Source: Eubacterium sp. (lineage in GTDB: Bacteria > Bacillota > Clostridia > Lachnospirales > Lachnospiraceae). From it: a DNA stretch of 33,179 nucleotides. How positions within the stretch are numbered: position 1 is the first letter of the stretch; each line of letters opens with the position of its first letter. The stretch lies in the NCBI GenBank assembly GCA_024684535.1, contig JAIKWQ010000127.1, positions 1 through 33,179 of the forward strand, in the 5' to 3' direction. Shown here piece by piece: positions 1-7,187 of this stretch. The notes under the pieces were generated by a model, which worked only from the letters and a program-made list of their open reading frames with translations, was not told the DNA's origin and searched no databases. The position numbers and the translations under genes are program-made.

Positions 1-7
1 GGATGCT

Positions 8-352
8 ATGCTTGAGGATATATCTCTGCGCGAATTTCTGGAAAATATGCTGGAAAAGTACGGCACAAAGAAAAATGATATCATCAAGCGTTCTAATCTC
101 GATCAGACCTACGCGTACCAGATTTTTCAGGGGACGAAGAAAAATCCTTCCAGAGAAAAGCTTTTGAGGCTTGCTTTGGCATTCCCGCTTACTGTGGACG
201 AAACGAAAAAACTTCTTTACTACGGTGGAGTTGAGACTCTTTATCCCAGGATTGCCAGAGATGCATACATAATGTATGCCATTCACAACGGATTTTCCGT
301 AATAGAGACGGATGAATATCTCGATGCCCGAGGAGAAGAGACTCTGGGTTGA
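8..352 (+). CDS. Small helix-turn-helix (XRE-like) regulator; the start may lie upstream of the window
   Basis: 114-aa ORF with an HTH-like segment (TKKNDIIKRSNLDQTYAYQIFQGTKKNPSREKLLRLALAF). Confidence 0.6.
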   Translation: MLEDISLREFLENMLEKYGTKKNDIIKRSNLDQTYAYQIFQGTKKNPSREKLLRLALAFPLTVDETKKLLYYGGVETLYPRIARDAYIMYAIHNGFSVIETDEYLDARGEETLG

Positions 353-360
353 TTGTCTTG

Positions 361-420
361 ACATTTTTCTGACTTCAAAGTTACATTTTTCTGACTCTAA
401 AGTTTCATTTTTCTGCAAAA
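361..420. repeat. Three tandem copies of a 22-bp unit, [A/T]CATTTTTCTG...
   Basis: acatttttctgacttcaaagtt (361-382), acatttttctgactctaaagtt (383-404), tcatttttctgcaaaa (405-420); exact 22-bp period. Confidence 0.8.
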
Positions 421-440
421 AAAAATACAAGTTCCTGCCA

Positions 441-578
441 TTTACGGGTGCTATCATACGAACCATAGACGACGGACAAACAATTGCTATGATAGTTACA
501 GCAGCGTGAACGTGAATGATAAACGACTGCTGTGAATGTAAAGTAACCCGTAGGCGACCGGTACAAACGGTTTTATGG
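441..578 (+). promoter_or_regulatory. Candidate structured 5' leader RNA of the BIG2-domain gene (three-way-junction-like)
   Basis: Perfect complementary arms: TACGGGT 443-449 / ACCCGTA 546-552; CTATCAT 451-457 / ATGATAG 489-495; ACAGCAG 498-504 / CTGCTGT 527-533. Possible pseudoknot CCATA 463-467 / TATGG 574-578. Confidence 0.5.
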
Positions 579-612
579 AAGAACAAAGATTCTTCAGAAA
601 GGCAGGAACACT

Positions 613-2994
613 ATGATCAAAAAATCAGCAAAGAAGGCGCTCGCTTTCACACTCGCAGCAGGAATGGCTTTCTCAGCCGCACCGATTAGCTTCCCCGCAG
701 GACCGCAGGTGGCTAAAGCAGCAGAAAGCTCACAGATCACAAACATCACATCGGTGAGTTTCAAACTCGGAACAAACATTTACAACTCATTCAAAGCAGA
801 GGGGCTCGCATCGATGCTTGGAGCTTCAGTAAAAGCAGAAGTTGAGAATGAAGATGTGGTAGGACTTGCACTTGATGCTTCCCTTAAGTATGCAGACAAC
901 GCAGATAAACTAAATGAAGCTGCGGCAGGAAACCTCGCAGGACTTCAGGAGAAGATCGGAGCAGGAAAAGTTGATACGACAGTTTGGGACGATGAAGTAA
1001 CGGTTGACGATAAAGATGCAAATATCAATATGAAAGCAGTCGGAGCCGGAACTACAAAAATAAACCTGACGTCAACAGACGGATCGACACAGGCGATTTC
1101 AGTTACCGTTGCAGACAAGGAATCATACTTCAAAGTTCTGGATGCTGAAGGAAATGAAATCCCTGAAGGAGGAAGCATAAGCGTAGTTGCAGGCGGAACA
1201 GTGACAGCGAAGCTTTCAGCTGAGAATATAAAAACAGCAGTTGATGATATAGGAGTACTTACAGATACAACACATTCAGGATATATCAATTCCGATGACG
1301 GAGTAGCATCGGTTGAGTACAAAGCTGCTATAGATACATTTGAATTTACAGGTGTAAGCGAAGGCACAACGCAGATGAATCTCTACCTGAATGAAGATAA
1401 CAAAATCTTTTCATTCAATGTAAATGTAATCGCACAGACAGAAATCTATGCAAATATCGGTGACAAGCTGTATACTTTCGACGGCGCTTGGAAGTGCGAA
1501 GGGGTTGCAGCTACGCCGAAAGTATTCCTTGACGGAACAGACAGAAGCGGCAAAATAAGCGCTACTTCAAACAACGGAAAAGCAGCAACATATGAGCTCA
1601 AAGCCGGAAGTACAAACATTATTCTCGGAAACGACGGTTCATTCGATGCAAAAGTTGCAGACGGCAAGGTTGTCAAAGGAACATCAACAATCATTATTAA
1701 AGTTCCTGCAAATGCAGAAACAGGACAGGGAGCTAAGCAGGCTGAAGTAGATGTAATCGTAAATGAAGAAAAAGCTAAGCTTGTATCAGTTGAAGTTACA
1801 TCAGACGGAGAAGTGATCGGAGCTGCGGCTGCAAAGGTTACGGGAGTTGAGACATACGCACCCGGCAATGAGACAGCAGATGAGATCAAGCTTTCAACAA
1901 AAGATAAACCGTCAATCGGATTTGTGGTAAACGCAAATGTGAAAGACAGCCTGGTTACTGTAACACCAAGCGACGAAGAGGTTGTAGCAATCGAAGACGG
2001 CAAGCTTGTAGCTAAAAAAGCAGGCGCTACAACAGTTACTGTAAAAGCAGCACCTGAAACAGAATTTGTTGATAAAGACGCAACAATCACATTCCCTGTA
2101 ACAGTTACTGATAAATATGCAAACAACAAGATTACAGTTACAGGAGAGCCGATTGTTCTGAACGCTGAAAAGCTCACAGATACAATCAATGCAAAGGCTG
2201 ACTACAACAACGCACTTACTTATCCTACACTTGCCAGAAAAGCAACAACTTCAGATTCGAAGGCAGAACAGAAAGTCGGATATGTAGATTTAGGCACACT
2301 TGGAACAAGCGCTGAGTACGATGTAACACTCAATGCTACAACAGGAGCTGTAACCTACAAAAACAACGGCAAGAGCGGTACAATCTATGTAAAAGTTGAA
2401 GGGGCTGCAAATGCTGAATCAGAGGCACCGGAGCCTGCATATGTAGAAGTACAGTACGGATCGCTCAAAGACTCAGAGCTTAGCGTAGCAGCAAACAAAC
2501 TCTCAATCAAAGCAGGTGAGAGCGCTTCAGCAGGAGCAACAGCACCGGGACAGAATATCAGCTACTCAAGCGATGACGAGAGTATAGCAATCGTATCACC
2601 TGACGGAACAATCACAGGAGTAGGAGCGGGAACAGCAGTTATCACAGTTACAGCTGAGGCAAATGCATCCTACAAAGCAGCATCAAAAACTGTAACGGTT
2701 GTGGTAAGCGCTAAAGCTAAGAAAGCTGTTTCATTCAAAAATACAAGCAAGACATACAAGGTTAAAGCACTCAAGAAGTCTAAGAAATCCTTCTCGGTAA
2801 TCAAAGCTTCAGACGGCGGCAAAGTAACATACAAAGTAACAAAAGGTACCAAAAAGAGCATATCAGTTTCAAAAGCAGGCAAGGTAACTGTTAAAAAAGG
2901 AACAAAGAAAGGCACATACAAAGTAAAAGTTACCGTTGCAGCAAAAGGAAACTACAAAAAGACATCAAAGACAATCACTATCAAAGTGAAATAA
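613..2994 (+). CDS. Secreted surface protein with bacterial Ig-like (BIG2) domains and a Lys-rich C-terminal region
   Basis: N-terminal signal peptide (MIKKSAKKALAFTLAAGMAFSAAPISFPAGPQVAKAA), BIG2-like motifs (ISYSSDDESIAIVSPDGTITGVGAGTAVITVTA), basic C-terminus. Confidence 0.85.
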   Translation: MIKKSAKKALAFTLAAGMAFSAAPISFPAGPQVAKAAESSQITNITSVSFKLGTNIYNSFKAEGLASMLGASVKAEVENEDVVGLALDASLKYADNADKLNEAAAGNLAGLQEKIGAGKVDTTVWDDEVTVDDKDANINMKAVGAGTTKINLTSTDGSTQAISVTVADKESYFKVLDAEGNEIPEGGSISVVAGGTVTAKLSAENIKTAVDDIGVLTDTTHSGYINSDDGVASVEYKAAIDTFEFTGVSEGTTQMNLYLNEDNKIFSFNVNVIAQTEIYANIGDKLYTFDGAWKCEGVAATPKVFLDGTDRSGKISATSNNGKAATYELKAGSTNIILGNDGSFDAKVADGKVVKGTSTIIIKVPANAETGQGAKQAEVDVIVNEEKAKLVSVEVTSDGEVIGAAAAKVTGVETYAPGNETADEIKLSTKDKPSIGFVVNANVKDSLVTVTPSDEEVVAIEDGKLVAKKAGATTVTVKAAPETEFVDKDATITFPVTVTDKYANNKITVTGEPIVLNAEKLTDTINAKADYNNALTYPTLARKATTSDSKAEQKVGYVDLGTLGTSAEYDVTLNATTGAVTYKNNGKSGTIYVKVEGAANAESEAPEPAYVEVQYGSLKDSELSVAANKLSIKAGESASAGATAPGQNISYSSDDESIAIVSPDGTITGVGAGTAVITVTAEANASYKAASKTVTVVVSAKAKKAVSFKNTSKTYKVKALKKSKKSFSVIKASDGGKVTYKVTKGTKKSISVSKAGKVTVKKGTKKGTYKVKVTVAAKGNYKKTSKTITIKVK

Positions 2995-3038
2995 TCACTC
3001 AAAACAGCAGTCTTCCTCAAATATAAAGTCCGACAGGG

Positions 3039-3075
3039 CGGCCACGAAAAAAGTGGCCGTCTTGTTGTTTTTTTG
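3039..3075 (+). terminator. Rho-independent terminator after the BIG2 gene
   Basis: CGGCCAC (3039-3045) / GTGGCCG (3053-3059) hairpin followed by a T-rich tract. Confidence 0.75.
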
Positions 3076-3087
3076 TATAGGCAAGGC

Positions 3088-3116
3088 TTGATTTTCACGG
3101 AGCAAAGGGGTATAAT
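3088..3116 (+). promoter_or_regulatory. Sigma-A-type promoter for the DUF1858 gene
   Basis: TTGATT (3088-3093), 17-bp spacer, TATAAT (3111-3116). Confidence 0.65.
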
Positions 3117-3171
3117 GTCTATGTTTGATTTTGTGTCAGACAGTCGGAACATTTTTAACGGGAGAAGATAA

Positions 3172-3726
3172 ATGGAAGAAGAAGTAAAAATATACGCAAC
3201 ACCGGATATGCCGATAAATGATCTTTTGCAGGCACACCCGGAAGCGTTTATGGCTTTGCTTGAGTGTGGAATGGGATGCGTGAGCTGTCCGTCGGCAGCG
3301 GTTGAAACCATAGCTGAGGCGTGTATGGTACATGGACTCGATGTGGATGATGTGATTGATTACGTGAATCATTCGCTGACGGAAAAGGACAGGAAAAATG
3401 CCCCGAACGAAGCGGGAGCAGCGACGGCATCAGGTGATAAGTTTGCGGATTCCATATATGCAAGGGCGAAGGCAGCGGGAGTGGGAAGCGACAAACCGCT
3501 TGAAAAAGATATGGAAGAAAAAATGATGGATTTCCTGGATGCAGAGACATACGCAGACCGTATACGCATTTTTGAGGATATGCGCGGCGCGGATGAAAGA
3601 ATCCTCAATAACATCGCCGTAAGTATGGATATCACGCTCAGTGACGATGAGGATAACTACGACAGAATCTACTCTGAGCTCATTTTTCGGAAAAAATTTG
3701 AGACAACCCGCGGAGACAGACTATGA
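3172..3726 (+). CDS. DUF1858 domain protein with an uncharacterised C-terminal extension
   Basis: MPINDLLQAHPEAFMALLECGMGCVSCPSAAVETIAEACMVHGLDVDDVIDYVN resembles the DUF1858 redox-disulfide domain (CxxC); gggag RBS. Confidence 0.65.
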   Translation: MEEEVKIYATPDMPINDLLQAHPEAFMALLECGMGCVSCPSAAVETIAEACMVHGLDVDDVIDYVNHSLTEKDRKNAPNEAGAATASGDKFADSIYARAKAAGVGSDKPLEKDMEEKMMDFLDAETYADRIRIFEDMRGADERILNNIAVSMDITLSDDEDNYDRIYSELIFRKKFETTRGDRL

Positions 3727-3953
3727 GACGGGAAGAGTTCAAAATGGAGCGACCCGGACTTGTCAGTGAGGGCGATGAAGTAGAGATAACAGAGGGTGTG
3801 CTGCCGAGCGCGTATTACTACACCATAGTACCGGCGGTTGCGATGTCCTCAAACTATACACTTAGAGAAAGGATCGAATCAACCAAAGGCGTAGTGAAGG
3901 AAGTTCGCGAGGACGACAGAGGTTTCTATGTAGTGGTTGAGTTTGACGAATAG
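3723..3953 (+). CDS. Hypothetical small protein, translationally coupled to the upstream gene
   Basis: 76-aa ORF; ATGA overlap with the preceding stop. Confidence 0.6.
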   Translation: MRREEFKMERPGLVSEGDEVEITEGVLPSAYYYTIVPAVAMSSNYTLRERIESTKGVVKEVREDDRGFYVVVEFDE

Positions 3954-3963
3954 GAGGGAAAAA

Positions 3964-5364
3964 ATGGAAAGACCAAACGCGTGGAGCAATTACAAAAAGG
4001 CACAGTTAAAAGAAGTTGATGCGCTTGCGAAGGACTATATCGATTTCATAAGTGCAGGAAAGACGGAAAGAGAGTGTGTAATCTTGGCTGAAAAAGAAGC
4101 AAAAGCCAAAGGTTATGTGTCTCTTGAGGATGTCATCAAAAAAGGAAAGAAGTTAAAGGCAGGAGACAAGGTCTATGCCATCAATATGAAAAAGACCATC
4201 GTTCTTTACAATATCGGAAAAAAGCCGCTCGAGGAAGGAATGGCTATACTCGGAGCGCATATCGACAGTCCTAGACTTGATATCAAGCAGAATCCTTTGT
4301 ATGAGGACTCGGAGTTCGCTTACCTGGATACACATTATTACGGAGGAATCAAAAAATATCAGTGGACTGCGTTGCCGCTTGCGATACACGGTGTGATCGT
4401 GAAAAATGACGGCACAGTTATCGATGTGTGCATAGGAGAGGATGAAAACGATCCGGTATTTTGCATATCAGATCTTCTTCCGCATCTGGCGCAGGAGATT
4501 ATGGAGAAGAAAGCAAACAAGTTTATCGAAGGAGAGGCTTTGGATATATTGATCGGAAGCCAGCCTTTGCCCGATTCTACAAAAGAAGAAAAAGAAAAGT
4601 CGGATGCAGTAAAGAAAAACATAATTAAACTTTTGGATGATATATATGGAGTTGAAGAGGAGGATTTCCTTTCGGCTGAACTGGAAGTTGTTCCTGCGGG
4701 ACGCGCGAGAGAAGCCGGTCTTGACAGGTCAATGATTCTGGCTTACGGGCAGGATGACAAGGTGTGCGCATTTACTTCACTTCGCGCTATGCTTGCTGTT
4801 GAGAAGCCTGAGTATACGACTTGTTGTCTGCTCGTTGACAAAGAAGAAATCGGAAGTGTCGGCGCAACAGGTATGAGATCACAGTTCTTTGAGAATACGG
4901 TAGCTGAGCTTATAGGTCTCACCGGGGAGTATGACGGAAGAAAACTGAACAGATGTCTGGCAAACTCGAGAATGCTCTCATCTGACGTGAGCGCCGGTTA
5001 TGATCCAACTTATGCAAGTGTATTTGAAAAGAAAAATGCCGCGCTCGTAGGTCACGGAATGGTATTTAACAAGTTTACGGGCTCGAGAGGAAAGTCGGGA
5101 AGTAATGATGCAAATGCCGAATATATGGCGCGCATCAGAGGAATACTTGACAAAGAAAAAGTTGCCTATCAGACCGCAGAACTCGGGAAAGTTGACGTTG
5201 GTGGAGGCGGAACAATAGCGTATATCCTTGCCCTTTACGGAATGGAAGTTATAGATTGCGGTGTTGCGGTGCTGAACATGCATGCGCCTTGGGAAGTTAC
5301 GAGTAAAGCTGATCTGTATGAAACCGAGAGAGGGTATGAGTGCTTCCTGAAAGGAATTTTCTGA
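3964..5364 (+). CDS. M18 family aminopeptidase
   Basis: GAHIDSPRLDIKQNPLY, DKEEIGSVGATGMRSQFFE and GTIAYILALYGMEVIDCGVAVLNMHAPWEVTSKADLYE motifs; aggaggg RBS 5' of ATG 3964. Confidence 0.9.
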   Translation: MERPNAWSNYKKAQLKEVDALAKDYIDFISAGKTERECVILAEKEAKAKGYVSLEDVIKKGKKLKAGDKVYAINMKKTIVLYNIGKKPLEEGMAILGAHIDSPRLDIKQNPLYEDSEFAYLDTHYYGGIKKYQWTALPLAIHGVIVKNDGTVIDVCIGEDENDPVFCISDLLPHLAQEIMEKKANKFIEGEALDILIGSQPLPDSTKEEKEKSDAVKKNIIKLLDDIYGVEEEDFLSAELEVVPAGRAREAGLDRSMILAYGQDDKVCAFTSLRAMLAVEKPEYTTCCLLVDKEEIGSVGATGMRSQFFENTVAELIGLTGEYDGRKLNRCLANSRMLSSDVSAGYDPTYASVFEKKNAALVGHGMVFNKFTGSRGKSGSNDANAEYMARIRGILDKEKVAYQTAELGKVDVGGGGTIAYILALYGMEVIDCGVAVLNMHAPWEVTSKADLYETERGYECFLKGIF

Positions 5365-5408
5365 AATATCCATGTTTGAATAAAGATATAGTTTATGATG
5401 CCTATCTG

Positions 5409-5440
5409 AATCCCGTACGATTTTTTGTGCGGGATTTTGC
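5409..5440 (+). terminator. Rho-independent terminator after the M18 aminopeptidase
   Basis: AATCCCGTAC (5409-5418) / GTGCGGGATT (5427-5436), one G-U pair, followed by TT. Confidence 0.6.
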
Positions 5441-5474
5441 ATTATATTAAGAAGATAAAAAGTTTTTTTGAAAA

Positions 5475-5725
5475 AGTCCGGCCGTATGACGCCCATTAGC
5501 GCAATTCGTGAAGCGTTCTGCGGGAGCGTATTTGAAAAATGAACCGGGCGTCAGACGGACGTTTTTGGGCGTGCCACGCCCGCGATTTCCGCATGAACAA
5601 CACTGGACGGAGGCTGTTTCGTGTGGTATCATGAGGTTGTTCGCAAATCAAATAAACGCGAAGAATCATTGGGCCGGATACGCCCGGACAGGCAGTACGG
5701 ATACGCCCGGTCCAAGCCCTTGAGA
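5475..5725 (+). ncRNA. Candidate structured non-coding RNA or conserved intergenic element upstream of recA (strand assumed)
   Basis: GC-rich island with nested complementarity: GACGCCC 5488-5494 / GGGCGTC 5546-5552; GGGCGT-GCC-ACGCCC 5567-5581; GAACAAC 5595-5601 / GTTGTTC 5636-5642; TTGGGCCGG 5669-5677 / CCGGTCCAA 5707-5715. No convincing ORF. Confidence 0.55.
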
Positions 5726-5756
5726 AAATGCCTTGTGAAAAGTTTTTAAAAAAGTA

Positions 5757-5785
5757 TTGACAAATCAGACAAGGTTGTGTATTAT
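5757..5785 (+). promoter_or_regulatory. recA promoter
   Basis: TTGACA (5757-5762), 17-bp spacer, TATTAT (5780-5785). Confidence 0.85.
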
Positions 5786-5794
5786 AAGAACGTA

Positions 5795-5808
5795 CGAACG
5801 GATGTTCG
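5795..5808. promoter_or_regulatory. LexA (SOS) box of recA
   Basis: CGAACGGATGTTCG matches the Gram-positive CGAAC-N4-GTTCG operator, just 3' of the recA -10. Confidence 0.9.
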
Positions 5809-5865
5809 TAAAATGCAAAACAAAACGAACGGTTGTGCAGTAAGTGTTCGAGTGGGAGGATGAAT

Positions 5866-6930
5866 ATGTCAGATATGAAACAGAAGGATCCGAATAAGTT
5901 ACGCGCGTTGGAGTCAGCGATTGCCCAGATTGAAAAACAGTATGGGCAGGGTTCGATTATGAAGCTTGGTGATGAATCACATCTTCAGGTTGAGTCTACA
6001 CCGACAGGTTCGCTTAGCCTTGATATAGCTCTTGGTGTTGGTGGTATACCGAAGGGAAGGGTTGTCGAGATATACGGACCTGAATCAAGCGGAAAAACTA
6101 CAGTTGCTCTTCATATGGTAGCAGAAGTTCAAAAAAGAGGTGGTATTGCAGGTTTCATAGATGCAGAGCACGCGCTTGATCCTGTATATGCGAAAAATAT
6201 CGGAGTTGATATAAACGACCTTTATATATCTCAGCCGGACAGCGGAGAACAGGCTATGGAAATCACTGAGACTATGGTGCGCTCGGGAGCCGTAGATATC
6301 GTGATAGTTGACTCTGTCGCAGCGTTGGTGCCAAAGGCGGAGATTGACGGAGATATGGGTGACTCACATGTCGGATTGCAGGCAAGACTTATGAGTCAGG
6401 CTCTTCGCAAACTTACCAGCGTTATTAATAAATCAAACTGTACGGTTATTTTTATCAATCAGCTTCGTGAGAAAATCGGAGTTATGTTTGGAAATCCGGA
6501 AACGACTACAGGAGGAAGAGCACTTAAGTTCTATGCATCGGTACGTATGGAAGTTCGCAGGATAGAAACTCTTTCTCAGGCAGGTGAGAAAATCGGAAAC
6601 AGAGTTCGCGCAAAGATTGTTAAAAACAAGGTTGCGCCTCCGTTTACTGAGGCTGAGTTTGATATCATGTTCGGAAAGGGCATATCAAGAGAGGGAGATG
6701 TGCTTGACCTGGCAGCTTCACAGGATATCATTGTGAAGAGCGGAGCATGGTACAGTTACAAGGGTGAACGCATAGGTCAGGGACGCGAGAATGCGAAAAA
6801 CTACCTTGCCGAGAATCCTGAAATCTTTGAAGAGGTTGAGCAGGCTGTCAGAGACAAAATGCTCCCACAGATTACCGGAACACCGGAGGGTGATGCAGCT
6901 GAAGAAGCTGAAGTACCGGAAAAAGAATGA
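5866..6930 (+). CDS. recA: Recombinase RecA
   Basis: [32 protein letters not shown] and [35 protein letters not shown] motifs; gggagg RBS 6 nt before ATG 5866. Confidence 0.97.
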   Translation: MSDMKQKDPNKLRALESAIAQIEKQYGQGSIMKLGDESHLQVESTPTGSLSLDIALGVGGIPKGRVVEIYGPESSGKTTVALHMVAEVQKRGGIAGFIDAEHALDPVYAKNIGVDINDLYISQPDSGEQAMEITETMVRSGAVDIVIVDSVAALVPKAEIDGDMGDSHVGLQARLMSQALRKLTSVINKSNCTVIFINQLREKIGVMFGNPETTTGGRALKFYASVRMEVRRIETLSQAGEKIGNRVRAKIVKNKVAPPFTEAEFDIMFGKGISREGDVLDLAASQDIIVKSGAWYSYKGERIGQGRENAKNYLAENPEIFEEVEQAVRDKMLPQITGTPEGDAAEEAEVPEKE

Positions 6931-6977
6931 TACAGCTTACTATTTATTCTCCTTTTATGGTAACACAATATCACACA

Positions 6978-7008
6978 GAAAGCCGCGCCTATCCTTTGCG
7001 CGGCTTTC
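6978..7008 (+). terminator. Terminator-like hairpin after recA (weak U-tract)
   Basis: Perfect 11-bp inverted repeat GAAAGCCGCGC (6978-6988) / GCGCGGCTTTC (6998-7008), 9-nt loop. Confidence 0.55.
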
Positions 7009-7055
7009 GCCATGTCTTACAATAGGCAGTTTTATTTGTTTTCCGACGGTTCTAC

Positions 7056-7088
7056 TTAAAAAAAATCAAGAAAACTGATTTTTTTTAA
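7056..7088. repeat. Perfect 13-bp AT-rich inverted repeat upstream of the leuA promoter
   Basis: TTAAAAAAAATCA (7056-7068), 7-nt loop agaaaac, TGATTTTTTTTAA (7076-7088). Confidence 0.85.
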
Positions 7089-7097
7089 CAAAACCTA

Positions 7098-7126
7098 TTG
7101 ACATCAATATTTACAGGTGTTACAAT
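7098..7126 (+). promoter_or_regulatory. Promoter of the leuA-AraC fusion gene
   Basis: TTGACA (7098-7103), 17-bp spacer, TACAAT (7121-7126). Confidence 0.85.
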
Positions 7127-7187
7127 AGCATTACCTTAAATTTTATCAATTTTGATGTTTTTTAATATAGAAACGGAGGAACAGCAA

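Noticed and set aside
312-509. 65-aa ORF overlapping the HTH gene end and the repeats
   Set aside because: Runs through the tandem repeats and the leader stem, no RBS or domain.
441-578. Canonical c-di-GMP-I riboswitch upstream of the BIG2 gene
   Set aside because: I could not find the conserved GEMM core by eye; kept only as an unassigned structured leader.
945-2921. Long minus-strand ORFs (140, 247 and 83 aa) inside the BIG2 gene
   Set aside because: Antisense shadow ORFs from a strong codon bias (GCA/ACA-rich); low-complexity translations with no domain resemblance.
5447-5632. 61-aa minus-strand ORF over the same element
   Set aside because: No RBS, no recognisable domain, overlaps the structured element.
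5675-5710. 13-bp direct repeat CGGATACGCCCGG as a CRISPR-like or mobile-element signature
   Set aside because: Only two copies with a 10-nt gap, better explained as part of the folded element.
5508-5723. 71-aa plus-strand ORF (MKRSAGAYLKNEPGVRRTF...)
   Set aside because: Lies wholly over the structured GC-rich element, lacks a clear RBS and looks like a spurious translation of a non-coding element.
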